Source of the DNA: RYN-230 sp963717125
GTDB lineage: Bacteria; Actinomycetota; Actinomycetes; Streptosporangiales; Streptosporangiaceae
NCBI GenBank assembly: GCA_963717125.1
Contig: CAVQVG010000015.1
Span: 654,353-718,352 of the forward strand
Direction of reading: 5' to 3'
Length of the DNA stretch: 64,000 nucleotides
Shown here piece after piece: positions 25,340-36,623 of the stretch. Each line of letters begins with the position of its first letter. Positions within the stretch are counted from its first letter, which is position 1. Below the pieces are notes generated by a model. The model did not search any database, was not told where the DNA came from, and worked only from the letters and a program-made list of their open reading frames with translations. The position numbers were made by a program, and so were the translations under genes.

Positions 25340-25677
25340 GAGAACTCCAGGTCAAGGCTTTGCTGCCACGCGCGGGCGGTAAGCGCGCATGCGGGCTGAA
25401 CCACGGTAAGCGTGGCTGGGTCTGTTCACGTTACGCGCACCGTCGGGCACGGGTCAAACCAGCGGTGCCCCCCGAAGACACTGTTTGCCGAACGCCCGCC
25501 AACCGAGGACTCTAGGCTGTGGACAACCACTCCGGCAGGGGGAAGCCGGCACGCGGGACGCCGCCCCTTCGGCGGGCACCAGGTTCCGCGCGATCCGTGC
25601 ACACGGCGACATCCGGCGTGCACAAGCTGTGGACAAAGCTGTTGATCAGATGTGGGGGCGCGAGGGGTGAACGACAA
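25340..25677. promoter_or_regulatory. rpmH-dnaA divergent region with two consensus DnaA boxes
   Basis: This 338-base spacer holds two perfect TGTGGACAA sequences (minus-strand TTGTCCACA, the actinobacterial DnaA box) at 25518-25526 and 25628-25636. They probably mediate DnaA autoregulation of dnaA and may contribute to origin function. Promoters for both divergent genes should lie here, but no clear -10/-35 pair was singled out. Confidence 0.75.
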
Positions 25678-27258
25678 GTGAGCGAAACGGACCTCGCGGA
25701 GGTATGGGCCCGGTCTCTGGATGAACTTGCGACCATGCAGATCGAGCCGCATCAGCGCGCGTGGCTCAAGCTGACCCGCCCGCTGGGGCTGGTGGAGAAC
25801 ACGGCGCTGATCGCCACGCCGAACGAGTTCGTCAAGGAACAGCTGGAGACCCGGCTGCGCGCGCTCATCACGCACGCGCTGTCGCGGGAGCTGGGCCGCA
25901 GCATCCAGCTGGCGGTCACGGTCGATCCGACCGCGATCTCGGCGGCCACCGCGTTCCCGGCGGCGGCGCCGGCCGGCGGCGTGCCCGGGCACGGGCCGGT
26001 GCCGGACGGCCCGGACGAGCCGCACCGCGGCGTGCCGCGCCAGGCGGGCGCTCCGGACGCGGGCCCCGATCTGGCCGGCAACGGCGCGCTCGGTGGCATA
26101 CCGCACGGCGGCGGCCCGTTCGACCCGCTGGCCGACCGGAGGCAGCACACGGGTCCGATCAACACGGGTCCGGGCAGCACCGGGCCGATCCCGGTGCTGC
26201 CCGGGACGCCGCGGCCCACCCAGGCCCGGCTCAACCCCAAGTACACGTTCGAGACGTTCGTGATCGGCTCCAGCAACCGGTTCGCGCACGCCGCTGCGGT
26301 GGCGGTGGCCGAGGCGCCCGCCAAGGCCTATAACCCGCTCTTCGTCTACGGCGACTCCGGCCTGGGCAAGACCCACCTGCTGCACGCGATCGGGCACTAC
26401 GCGCAGAGCCTGTACCAGGGGGTGAAGGTCCGCTACGTGAGCTCGGAAGAGTTCACCAACGACTTCATCAACATGATCCGGGACGGCAAGCAGGACGGGT
26501 TCCGCCGCCGGTACCGCGACGTCAACGTGCTGCTGGTAGACGACATCCAGTTCCTGGAGAACAAGGAAGGCACTCAGGAAGAGTTCTTCCACACCTTCAA
26601 TACTCTGCATAACGCCAGCAAGCAGATAGTCATATCCAGCGACCGGGCACCCAAGCGGCTGGTCACCCTGGAGGACCGGTTGCGCAGCCGGTTCGAGTGG
26701 GGCCTGATCACCGACGTGCAGCCGCCAGAGCTGGAGACCCGGATCGCGATCCTGCGCAAGAAGGCGGTCCAGGAGGGGCTGAACGCGCCGCCCGAGGCAC
26801 TGGAGTACATCGCCTCCCGGATCTCCACCAACATCCGGGAGCTGGAAGGGGCGCTGATCCGGGTGACCGCCTTCGCCAGCCTGAACCGGCAATCGGTGGA
26901 TCTGCAGTTGGCCGAGATCGTGCTCAAGGACCTGATTCCGGAGGCACAGGGCCCGGAGATCACCGCCGCCACGATCATGGGCCAGACCGCGTCCTACTTC
27001 GGGCTGTCCATCGACGACCTGTGCGGCACCTCCCGGTCCCGGGTGCTGGTCACCGCCCGGCAGATCGCCATGTACCTGTGCCGCGAGCTCACCGACCTGT
27101 CGCTGCCCAAGATCGGCCAGCAGTTCGGCGGCCGCGACCACACGACGGTCATGCACGCGGACCGGAAGATCCGGAATCTGATGGCCGAGCGCCGGTCGAT
27201 CTACAACCAGGTAACCGAACTCACTAACCGAATCAAACAGCAGGCGCGGTCCGGGTGA
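25678..27258 (+). CDS. dnaA: Chromosomal replication initiator DnaA
   Basis: AAA+ initiator that binds DnaA boxes and opens oriC. The 526-residue protein has domain I (SETDLAEVWARSLDEL to about residue 90), a Pro/Gly-rich domain II (about 95-180), the AAA+ domain with Walker A GDSGLGKTH at about 225-232, Walker B VLLVDDIQFLENK, and domain IV with the DNA-binding GGRDHTTVMHADRKI near the C-terminus. GTG at 25678 follows GAGGGG at 25662-25667; the earlier in-frame start at 25519 would fall inside a DnaA box and gives an unrelated N-terminus. Confidence 0.97.
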   Translation: MSETDLAEVWARSLDELATMQIEPHQRAWLKLTRPLGLVENTALIATPNEFVKEQLETRLRALITHALSRELGRSIQLAVTVDPTAISAATAFPAAAPAGGVPGHGPVPDGPDEPHRGVPRQAGAPDAGPDLAGNGALGGIPHGGGPFDPLADRRQHTGPINTGPGSTGPIPVLPGTPRPTQARLNPKYTFETFVIGSSNRFAHAAAVAVAEAPAKAYNPLFVYGDSGLGKTHLLHAIGHYAQSLYQGVKVRYVSSEEFTNDFINMIRDGKQDGFRRRYRDVNVLLVDDIQFLENKEGTQEEFFHTFNTLHNASKQIVISSDRAPKRLVTLEDRLRSRFEWGLITDVQPPELETRIAILRKKAVQEGLNAPPEALEYIASRISTNIRELEGALIRVTAFASLNRQSVDLQLAEIVLKDLIPEAQGPEITAATIMGQTASYFGLSIDDLCGTSRSRVLVTARQIAMYLCRELTDLSLPKIGQQFGGRDHTTVMHADRKIRNLMAERRSIYNQVTELTNRIKQQARSG

Positions 27259-27688
27259 ACAAGCACAGAACAGCGTCGGCTGTAACAATGGGTACACACA
27301 GGCTGTGGAAATCCCTGTGGACAGGCTTGGGACTATCGGGGGACAACGCGGCTAAAGCGGTGGGCGCCGAGTGGGGAATCCGGTGGAATCGGCCGGCCGT
27401 CCCCAGCCCATCCCCCGCGACACGGGTCTGCCGCACAGCCCCTGTGGACCCGCATTTGCCGTCTGAGCTGGGAACATGCCTGCTATCCCCAGCGTCCACC
27501 GACCCTATTGCGACTACGTTCTTGTATCTCAAAGAGAAATCAACTACGCAACAGGCAAGCCGTCGGCCCGGCACACCAGGAAGCCTGCTGTGCCATACCC
27601 ACTCCGGGGATACCCACCCGGCACGCAGCTTGAAACCGGCCGGCTTGGCGCCGGAGCGCACATTCACCAGAAGAGGAGGCAGGTTCCT
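27259..27688. other. oriC: Chromosomal replication origin (oriC), dnaA-dnaN spacer
   Basis: A 430-base non-coding gap, the normal actinobacterial oriC location. Near-consensus DnaA boxes: TGTGGAAAT 27304-27312, TGTGGACAG 27316-27324, GGGGGACAA 27338-27346, TGTGGACCC 27443-27451 and CTATCCCCA 27483-27491 (other orientation). The stretch 27505-27555 is the most A+T-rich part and is the best candidate for the unwinding element. An 8-base direct repeat ATACCCAC occurs at 27595 and 27610. No perfect TTGTCCACA box was found in this gap. Confidence 0.8.
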
Positions 27689-28822
27689 GTGAAGATCCAG
27701 GTAGAACGCGACGTGCTGGCCGAGGCCGTGGCCTGGACCGCCCGGGCGCTGCCGGCCCGGCCCGCCGTCCCGGTGCTGGCGGGCATCCGGTTGCAGGCGG
27801 CCGGGGAGCTGACCCTGTCCAGCTTCGACTACGACGTGTCCGCCCAGGCGACGGTGCCGGTCAGCGCGGAAGAGGGCGGCGACCTGCTGGTCTCCGGGCG
27901 GCTCCTGGCCGAGATCACCCGCAGCCTGCCCGCCCGGCCGGTGGAGATCAGCTCGGACGGCGCGCGGGCCACGCTGACCTGCGGCAGCGCCACGTTCACC
28001 CTGCTCACCATGCCGTCCGAGGACTACCCGTCGCTGCCCGCGATGCCACCCGCCGCCGGGTCCATCGGCAGCGACGCGTTCGCGTCCGCGGTCAGCCAGT
28101 CGGCCACCGCGGCCGGGCGGGACGACACGCTGCCCGCGCTGACCGGCGTGCGGATCGAGATCGACGGCGAGACGCTCACCCTGGTGTCCACCGACCGGTA
28201 CCGGCTGGCCGTCCGCGAGCTGCGCTGGACCCCGGCCAGGCCGGACATGTCGGCCGCGGTGCTGGTGCCGGCCCGGGCGCTGGCCGAGACCGCGCGGGCG
28301 CTCACCGCCGGCGCCGAGGTGTCCATCGCGCTGGCCCTGCCGGGCGAGGAAGGGGCGGCCGGCGAGGGGATGATCGGCTTCGAGGGGGCCTGCCGGCGCA
28401 CCACCACCCGGCTGCTCGGCGGCGACTTCCCGCGCTACCAGTCGCTGCTGCCAAACCAGATCAACTCGGTGGCCGAGCTGACCGCCGGGCCGTTCGCCGA
28501 GGCGGTCAAGCGGGTGGCCCTGGTGGCCGAGCGGAACACCGCGGTCCGGCTGTCGTTTTCCACGGGCCAGCTGGTGCTGGAGGCCGGGACCGGCGACGAG
28601 GCCCAGGCGGTCGAGGTCATCGAGGCCAGCTTCGAGGGCGACGACATCCAGATCGCGTTCAACCCGCAGTACCTGCTCGACGGGCTGACCGCGCTGGACT
28701 CCGACGTGGCCCGGATCGCGTTCACCGAGTCGGGCAAGCCCGCGCTGATCACCGGCAAGCCGGCCCCGGATGAGCAGCCCGACTACCGCTACCTGCTGAT
28801 GCCGATCCGCTTGGGCTCCTAA
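27689..28822 (+). CDS. dnaN: DNA polymerase III beta subunit (sliding clamp)
   Basis: The 377-residue processivity clamp. It starts KIQVERDVLAEAVAWTARALPARPAVPVLAGI, shows the three repeated clamp domains, and ends YRYLLMPIRLGS, the conserved clamp C-terminus. GTG at 27689 has GAGGAGG at 27673-27679; a longer in-frame reading from 27476 runs through oriC and is not clamp-like. No gnd gene lies between dnaN and recF, unlike in streptomycetes and mycobacteria with gnd at this place. Confidence 0.97.
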   Translation: MKIQVERDVLAEAVAWTARALPARPAVPVLAGIRLQAAGELTLSSFDYDVSAQATVPVSAEEGGDLLVSGRLLAEITRSLPARPVEISSDGARATLTCGSATFTLLTMPSEDYPSLPAMPPAAGSIGSDAFASAVSQSATAAGRDDTLPALTGVRIEIDGETLTLVSTDRYRLAVRELRWTPARPDMSAAVLVPARALAETARALTAGAEVSIALALPGEEGAAGEGMIGFEGACRRTTTRLLGGDFPRYQSLLPNQINSVAELTAGPFAEAVKRVALVAERNTAVRLSFSTGQLVLEAGTGDEAQAVEVIEASFEGDDIQIAFNPQYLLDGLTALDSDVARIAFTESGKPALITGKPAPDEQPDYRYLLMPIRLGS

Positions 28823-28860
28823 CAGCGGAGTCTCCTAAGCAGCCGGGTAACCTGCAGATC

Positions 28861-29979
28861 GTGCACCTGACCCGCCTCGCGCTCACCGACTTCCGGTGCT
28901 ACCCGGCGGTGGACCTGGGCCTTGGCCCCGGGGTGAGCACGCTGATCGGCCAGAACGGGCAGGGCAAGACCAACCTGGTGGAGGCGGCCGGGTACGTCGC
29001 CACCCTGGGCAGCCACCGGGTCAGCAGCGACGCGCCGCTGGTCCGGCAGGGGGCGGAGCGGGCCATCCTGCGCGCCGCGATCACCTCCACGGAGCGCGAT
29101 TCGCTGGTCGAGATCGAGATCAACCCGGGCCGGGCCAACCGGGCCCGGGTCAACCGGGTCGCGGTGCCGCGGCCGCGCCAGGTGCTCGGCATCCTGCGCA
29201 CCGTGCTGTTCGCCCCGGAGGACCTGGCGATGGTCAAGGGGGATCCGGACCAGCGCCGGCGGTACCTGGACGAACTGCTGGTGACGGCGGCGCCCCGGTA
29301 CGCGGCGGTGCGGTCCGACTACGAGCGGGTGGTGAAGCAGCGCACCGCGCTGCTGAAGTCGGCCCGGGCCTGCCGGCTGCCGGATGGCGCGCTCGAAACC
29401 TGGGATGAGCACCTGATCCGGACCGGGGTCGAGCTGCTGGCCGGGCGGCTGGGGCTGACCGCGACGCTGCGCCCGCTGGTGGCCAAGGCCTACGCGGCGG
29501 TGTCCGGTGAGGACGGCGCGGCCGGGATTAATTACCGTCAACGAGGCGTTGACAATAGTGAAGGAGAAACCACAGACCGCGACGTCCTGGCCGATCGGCT
29601 GCGGGCCGCGCTGGCCCGGTCCCGGACCGAGGAACTCGACCGGGGACTGTGCCTGGTCGGCCCGCATCGTGACGACCTGGACCTGACCATCGGCTCACTA
29701 CCCGCCCGGGGCTATGCCAGCCACGGTGAGTCCTGGTCGATGGCGCTGGCGCTCCGGCTGGCCGCCTACGAGATGCTGCGGGCTGACAGCGATGACCCGG
29801 TGCTGCTGCTCGACGACGTGTTCGCCGAACTCGACACCGCGCGCCGCGACCGGCTGGCCCGGCTGGTGGCCGGCGCCGAGCAGGTGCTGGTCACCGCGGC
29901 CGTCCCCGCGGACGTGCCAGCCAGCCTGGCCGGCGTCCGGTTCGACGTGGCCGACGGGGTGGTCAGCCGTGCCGGGTGA
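28861..29979 (+). CDS. recF: DNA replication and repair protein RecF
   Basis: SMC-like ATPase that helps load RecA at gaps. The 372-residue protein has Walker A GQNGQGKTN at residues 30-38, the ABC-like signature segment SHGESWSMALALRLA, and Walker B PVLLLDDVFAELD. Start GTG at 28861, 38 bases after dnaN. An odd A+T-rich patch at about 29525-29578 (residues about 222-240, INYRQRGVDNSEGE) differs in base use from the rest and includes a perfect GTCAACG/CGTTGAC hairpin. The last 11 bases overlap dciA. Confidence 0.95.
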   Translation: MHLTRLALTDFRCYPAVDLGLGPGVSTLIGQNGQGKTNLVEAAGYVATLGSHRVSSDAPLVRQGAERAILRAAITSTERDSLVEIEINPGRANRARVNRVAVPRPRQVLGILRTVLFAPEDLAMVKGDPDQRRRYLDELLVTAAPRYAAVRSDYERVVKQRTALLKSARACRLPDGALETWDEHLIRTGVELLAGRLGLTATLRPLVAKAYAAVSGEDGAAGINYRQRGVDNSEGETTDRDVLADRLRAALARSRTEELDRGLCLVGPHRDDLDLTIGSLPARGYASHGESWSMALALRLAAYEMLRADSDDPVLLLDDVFAELDTARRDRLARLVAGAEQVLVTAAVPADVPASLAGVRFDVADGVVSRAG

Positions 29980-30475
29980 CCAGGACCGAGCCCAGCTCGC
30001 CCGCGAGGCGCTGGCCAGGGCAAAGGCGGATGCTAAGGCACGCGGCGACGCGCCGGCCCAGCCCGGCCGCGGCGCGGCGCGGCGATCGGGGTCGTCCCCC
30101 CGGGCTGGCAGAGCCCGGCGCGACGATCCGCAGCCGCTGGGCGCCGCGATCACCGGGCTGCTCCGCGACCAGGGCTGGCAGGCCGCGGCCGCGGTCGGCT
30201 CGGTGTTCGGCCGGTGGCCGGAGATCGTCGGCGCCGAGATGGCCGCGCACACCAGGCCGGACCGGCTGGACGGGGACGAACTGGTGGTGATCGCCGACTC
30301 CACGGCGTGGGCCACCCAGCTGCGCTGGCTGGCCAAGGAGCTGATCCGCACGCTCAACGCGGAGCTCGGCAACGGCACGGTCGCCGCGGTGAAAATCCGC
30401 GGCCCGGAGCAGCCGCGGCGGCCCGGTGAATGGCGGGTCCGCGGCAGTCGCGGGCCACGCGACACGTACGGCTGA
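29969..30475 (+). CDS. dciA: DciA/DUF721 family protein
   Basis: A 168-residue protein of the DUF721/DciA family, the replicative-helicase loader or helper of most bacteria lacking DnaC. The N-terminal about 50 residues are basic and disordered (AREALARAKADAKARG), followed by the DUF721 domain with VGSVFGRWPEIVGAEMAAHTRPDRL and ADSTAWATQLRWLAKELI. GTG at 29969 overlaps the recF stop; this is the expected gene between recF and gyrB in actinomycetes (Rv0004 position). Confidence 0.9.
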   Translation: MPGDQDRAQLAREALARAKADAKARGDAPAQPGRGAARRSGSSPRAGRARRDDPQPLGAAITGLLRDQGWQAAAAVGSVFGRWPEIVGAEMAAHTRPDRLDGDELVVIADSTAWATQLRWLAKELIRTLNAELGNGTVAAVKIRGPEQPRRPGEWRVRGSRGPRDTYG

Positions 30476-30521
30476 GACTGAAGGTTCTCCCAGGTAAAAT
30501 GGGACTGCGCCCGGGGGCCCC

Positions 30522-32540
<2,019 letters not shown>

Positions 32541-32610
32541 CGCCGGCGTCCGCCTTGCGAACTACCGCGTACCAGCAACGGGGCTGCGGCTATGAGAAAG
32601 GTTGTTTCAC

Positions 32611-35142
32611 GTGACTGACCTGGACACTGGGGAGGGCCACGACCGGACGGAGCCGGTCGACATCCAGGTAGAGATGCAGCGCAGCTACATCGACTACGCG
32701 ATGTCCGTCATCGTCGGCCGTGCCCTGCCCGACGTGCGGGACGGCCTCAAGCCGGTGCACACGCGCGTGCTGTGGGCGATGTACGACGGCGGCTTCCGGC
32801 CGGAGCGCGGCTACTCCAAGTGCGCCCGGGTGGTCGGCGAGGTGATGGGGAACTATCACCCGCACGGCGACTCCTCCATCTACGACGCGCTGGTCCGGCT
32901 GGCCCAGCCGTGGTCGATGCGGATGCCCCTCATCGACAGTCAGGGCAACTTCGGCTCGCCGGGCAACGACCCGCCGGCCGCCATGCGGTACACCGAGTGC
33001 CGCCTCGCCCCGCTGGCCATGGAGATGCTCCGGGACATCGACAAGGAAACCGTCGATTTCCGGCCCAGCTATGACGGCCGCGGCGGTGAGCCCGTGGTCC
33101 TGCCGGCCCGCTTCCCGAACCTGCTGATCAACGGGTCCGAGGGCATCGCGGTCGGGATGGCCACCAGGATCCCGCCGCACAACCTGCGCGAGGTGGGCGC
33201 GGGCGTCCAGTGGTACCTGCAGAACTTCGACGCCACCGACGAGGACCTGCTCGATGCGCTGATCGAGCGCGTGAAGGGGCCAGACTTCCCGACCAGCGGC
33301 CTGATCGTCGGCCGTCGCGGCATCGAGGACGCCTACCGGACCGGCCGGGGCTCGATCACGATGCGCGCGGTAGTGGACATCGACGAGGACGCCCGCGGCC
33401 GGGCCTGCCTGATCGTCACCGAGCTGCCGTATCAGGTCAACCCGGACAACCTGGCCACGAAGATCGCCGAGCTGGTCCGGGACGGCAAGGTCAGCGGCAT
33501 CGCCGACGTCCGGGACGAGAGCAGCGGCCGGACCGGTCAGCGGCTGGTCATCGTGCTCAAGCGGGACGCGGTGGCCAAGGTCGTGCTGAACAACCTGTAC
33601 AAACACACCCAGCTGCAGGACACGTTCGGCGCCAACATGCTCGCCCTGGTCGATGGCGTGCCGCGCACGCTGCGGCTGGACCAGCTGATCCGGTACTGGG
33701 TCGCGCACCAGATCGAGGTCATCGTCCGGCGCACCCAGTACCTGCTGCGCCAGGCCCAGCAGCGGGCGCACATCGTCAGCGCCTTGCTCAAGGCCATCGA
33801 CCGGATCGACGAGGTGATCGCGCTGATCCGCGGCAGCGAGTCGGCGGCGGTCGCCCAGCAGGGCCTGATGGAGCTGCTGGAGATCGACGAAGAGCAGGCC
33901 CGGGCGATCCTCGACATGCAGCTGCGCCTGCTGGCCGCGCTGGAGCGGCAGGCGCTGCTGGATGAGTACGAGGAGCTGATGGCGAAGATCGCCGACTACG
34001 AGGCCATCCTGGCCTCGCCGGACCGGCAGCGCCAGATCGTCGGCGAGGAGCTCGGCGAGATCGTGGACCGGTACGGCGACGCCCGGCGCACCCGGATCAT
34101 CCCGTACGACGGCGACGTGACCGACGAGGACCTCATCGCCGAAGAGGACGTGGTCGTCACGATCACGCACGGTGGTTACGCCAAGCGGACCAAGACCGAC
34201 CTGTACCGGGCGCAGCGGCGCGGCGGCAAAGGAGTGCGCGGCGCCCAGCTGCGCACCGACGACATCGTGGACCACTTCTTCGTCACCACCACGCACCGGT
34301 GGATGCTGTTCTTCACCAACAAGGGCCGGGTGTACCGGGCCAAGGCCTACGAGCTGCCGGATACCGCGCGGGACGCCCGCGGCCAGCACGTGGCCAACCT
34401 GCTGGCGTTCCAGCCCGATGAGCGGATCGCCGAGGTGCTGGCGATTCCGGACTACACGGTCGCGCCGTACCTGGTCATCGCCACCCGCACCGGGATGGTG
34501 AAGAAGTCGCTGCTGACTGACTTCGACTCGGCCCGGTCCGGCGGCATCATCGCGATCAACCTGCGCGACGACGACGAGGTCATCGCGGCCGGCCTGGTCT
34601 CGCCGGACGAGGACCTGCTGCTGGTCAGCCGGAAGGCGCAGGCCATCCGGTTCCACGCCAGCGACGAGGCGCTCCGCCCGATGGGCCGGGCCACCTCGGG
34701 CGTGATCGGGATGAGGTTCATCGACGACGACGACCTGCTCGACATGCACGTGCTGCGCAACGGGGCCGACGTGCTGGTGGCCACCGGCGGCGGGTACGCC
34801 AAGCGGACCCCGGCCGACCAGTACCCGGTGCAGGGCCGCGGCGGCCGCGGCGTGCTCACGGCGCGGATCACCGACTCGCGTGGCGAGCTGGTCGGCGCGC
34901 TGATGGTGCACCCGGACGACGAGGTGTTCGCGATCACCTCCTCCGGCGGCGTCATCCGCACCTCGGCCGGGGAGGTTAAACTGTCCGGTCGGCAGACTAT
35001 GGGAGTCCGGCTGATGAACCTGGCGCCCGGGGACAGCGTGGTGGCCATCGCGCGCAACGCCGAGGCGCTGGCCGAGGTGGAAACGGACGATCCGGACGAT
35101 CCGGCCGCCGAGGGTGAGGCGGAGGCCGAGCCGGGTAGCTAA
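32611..35142 (+). CDS. gyrA: DNA gyrase subunit A
   Basis: DNA-cleaving subunit of gyrase, 843 residues. The catalytic tyrosine is Tyr127 in AAMRYTECR; the quinolone-resistance region reads HPHGDSSIYDALVR with Ser88, Ser89 and Asp92, the susceptible-type residues. The GyrA box QRRGGKG in the C-terminal domain allows DNA wrapping. GTG at 32611 is chosen because GAAAGG at 32596-32601 is well spaced and the protein then starts TDLDTGEGHDRTEPVD; a TTG three codons earlier is weaker. A parS-like sequence overlaps this start. It lies 70 bases after gyrB. Confidence 0.97.
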   Translation: MTDLDTGEGHDRTEPVDIQVEMQRSYIDYAMSVIVGRALPDVRDGLKPVHTRVLWAMYDGGFRPERGYSKCARVVGEVMGNYHPHGDSSIYDALVRLAQPWSMRMPLIDSQGNFGSPGNDPPAAMRYTECRLAPLAMEMLRDIDKETVDFRPSYDGRGGEPVVLPARFPNLLINGSEGIAVGMATRIPPHNLREVGAGVQWYLQNFDATDEDLLDALIERVKGPDFPTSGLIVGRRGIEDAYRTGRGSITMRAVVDIDEDARGRACLIVTELPYQVNPDNLATKIAELVRDGKVSGIADVRDESSGRTGQRLVIVLKRDAVAKVVLNNLYKHTQLQDTFGANMLALVDGVPRTLRLDQLIRYWVAHQIEVIVRRTQYLLRQAQQRAHIVSALLKAIDRIDEVIALIRGSESAAVAQQGLMELLEIDEEQARAILDMQLRLLAALERQALLDEYEELMAKIADYEAILASPDRQRQIVGEELGEIVDRYGDARRTRIIPYDGDVTDEDLIAEEDVVVTITHGGYAKRTKTDLYRAQRRGGKGVRGAQLRTDDIVDHFFVTTTHRWMLFFTNKGRVYRAKAYELPDTARDARGQHVANLLAFQPDERIAEVLAIPDYTVAPYLVIATRTGMVKKSLLTDFDSARSGGIIAINLRDDDEVIAAGLVSPDEDLLLVSRKAQAIRFHASDEALRPMGRATSGVIGMRFIDDDDLLDMHVLRNGADVLVATGGGYAKRTPADQYPVQGRGGRGVLTARITDSRGELVGALMVHPDDEVFAITSSGGVIRTSAGEVKLSGRQTMGVRLMNLAPGDSVVAIARNAEALAEVETDDPDDPAAEGEAEAEPGS

Positions 35143-35220
35143 GGTCACGGTGCGGTGACGGGAGGGGCATCACCGCCATTCGGAGATAACCTCGTAGGAA
35201 AGCTGCTCGAGGAGGACGGG

Positions 35221-35976
35221 GTGGATCAACGCGCGGAACCGCCGTCATGGCTGCCTGAAGGGCCGCAGCCAAAGACGGGTACAGGTGCTGACGTGCGCAG
35301 CCCCGAGGCCGATCAGGCTGGTGAGGCGGCGTCCGGTGGCGCGACTGAGTACAGCTTCGACGGGGATTCCTCCTATTCGAATGGCACGGATTACCAGGAC
35401 GCCGCGTCGCAGGTGCCGCCGTACCCGGCGCAGCTCACCGAGCCGGCCGCCGATCAGCGCGGCGGGGCGGACGAGCCGGCCGGCCGGACCACCACGTTCG
35501 GCGCGATCCCACGCAGCCGGTACCTGGCTGGCGCCGCGGCCGCGCTGCCCGGCAAGACCAAGTCGGCGAAGTCGGCCAAACCCGGCAAACCAGCCAGTCA
35601 GGTACCGGGCCGCCGGGCGGACCTGGTCGTGTCCCGGCTCGAACCCTGGTCGGTGATGAAATTCAGCTTCCTCATGTCGCTGGTGGCCTGGGTGGTGCTG
35701 TTCGTCGCGGTGGCGTTCCTCTACTTCACGCTGTCCAGCCTGGGCGTGTTCACCTCGGTGCAGCACACGCTGAGCAGCGTCACATCGAGTTCCGGTTCGT
35801 CCGGGATGAACCTGAACCACTGGTTCTCCGCGTCCCGGATCCTCGGCTACACCATGCTGCTCGGCGCGGTGAACATCGTCCTGATCACCGCGCTGTGCAC
35901 CGTTGGTTCCATGATCTACAACCTGGTCACCCACCTGGGCGGCGGGATCGAGGTCACCCTGCGGGAGACCGACTGA
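35221..35976 (+). CDS. DUF3566 domain membrane protein
   Basis: A 251-residue protein: a polar, disordered N-terminal half, a basic segment (KTKSAKSAKPGK), and a C-terminal DUF3566 domain with two transmembrane helices (FLMSLVAWVVLFVAVAFLYFT and GYTMLLGAVNIVLITALCTVG). The gene directly after gyrA is the same family in mycobacteria (Rv0007) and streptomycetes. GTG at 35221 is preferred because GAGGAGG lies at 35209-35215; an upstream in-frame GTG at 35155 is possible. Function unknown, suspected in envelope or division. Confidence 0.88.
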   Translation: MDQRAEPPSWLPEGPQPKTGTGADVRSPEADQAGEAASGGATEYSFDGDSSYSNGTDYQDAASQVPPYPAQLTEPAADQRGGADEPAGRTTTFGAIPRSRYLAGAAAALPGKTKSAKSAKPGKPASQVPGRRADLVVSRLEPWSVMKFSFLMSLVAWVVLFVAVAFLYFTLSSLGVFTSVQHTLSSVTSSSGSSGMNLNHWFSASRILGYTMLLGAVNIVLITALCTVGSMIYNLVTHLGGGIEVTLRETD

Positions 35977-36027
35977 CACGGGTCATCCGCGGAATGCGAT
36001 AGCCTATCCCGGCGGTGTCCGCCATAA

Positions 36028-36101
36028 GGGCGTATAGCTCAGTCGGTTAGAGCGCTTCCCTGATAAGGAAGAGGTCCGTGGTTCAAGTCCACGTACGCCC
36101 A
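36028..36101 (+). tRNA. tRNA-Ile (GAU)
   Basis: Seventy-four bases fold as a tRNA: acceptor GGGCGTA pairs with TACGCCC, the D-arm is GCTCAGTCGGTTAGAGC, the anticodon loop CTGATAA gives GAU, and the T-arm is GTGGTTCAAGTCCAC. CCA is not encoded. It follows the DUF3566 gene, as in related genomes. Confidence 0.97.
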
Positions 36102-36136
36102 CCCACTTACCGGCCGCTCTCTGGCATTATCGAAGT

Positions 36137-36601
36137 GTGAGCAGCCCCGGACTGGACAGCCTCGCACAAACCGCCTACGAGGCCCATCGCAGCGCCCACC
36201 CCGGGTCGCTGCCGCCGTGGGACGACGCCCCTGAGCCGGAACAGCAGGCCTGGAAAGTGGCGGTGTCCGCGGTGGCCGGGCAGACCGGGATGACCCTCGC
36301 CGACGCCGTGCCGAGCCAGTCACTGCACATCGAGATCGGCGAGCAGCGGCACATCTTCCACACCAACTTCACCGCCGGGCGGCAGGGCACCCTGCTCATC
36401 ACCGACGACTTCGCGTCCGGCCACCACGCCCGGTTCCAGGTGGCGCACGGGCTGTGGTACGTCGAGGACCTCGACTCGAAGAACGGCACCTGGCTGAACG
36501 GCCGCCGGATCCACGCGCCGCAGCGGCTCAAGAAGGGCGACAAGATCAAGATCGGGCGCACCCTGATGGTGGTGGCCGCGATGACGGTCGCGCCGGCCTG
36601 A
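36137..36601 (+). CDS. FHA domain protein
   Basis: A 154-residue protein with a short N-terminal helical part (residues 1-60) and a C-terminal forkhead-associated domain, which binds phosphothreonine peptides. FHA landmarks: TDDFASGHHARF (the Gly-Arg/Ser-x-x-His region, with SGHH), then DLDSKNGTWLNGRRI and LKKGDKIKIGRT. The standard GR-S-H pattern is partly altered at the first position. Start GTG 36137. No kinase gene is adjacent. Confidence 0.85.
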   Translation: MSSPGLDSLAQTAYEAHRSAHPGSLPPWDDAPEPEQQAWKVAVSAVAGQTGMTLADAVPSQSLHIEIGEQRHIFHTNFTAGRQGTLLITDDFASGHHARFQVAHGLWYVEDLDSKNGTWLNGRRIHAPQRLKKGDKIKIGRTLMVVAAMTVAPA

Positions 36602-36623
36602 GCGGGCCGCCTGAGCGGGGTCG

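Noticed and set aside
25519..25677. Extended N-terminus of dnaA from 25519
   Set aside because: The start would lie in a DnaA box and the added 53 residues are not DnaA-like; GTG 25678 has a proper ribosome site.
27476..27688. Extended N-terminus of dnaN from 27476
   Set aside because: It runs through oriC; the clamp N-terminus begins at GTG 27689 with GAGGAGG upstream.
32590..35148. 852-codon open frame on the minus strand across gyrA
   Set aside because: It is the antisense shadow of gyrA; GC-rich codon bias keeps the complementary frame open, and its translation is His/Arg/Gln-rich without domains.
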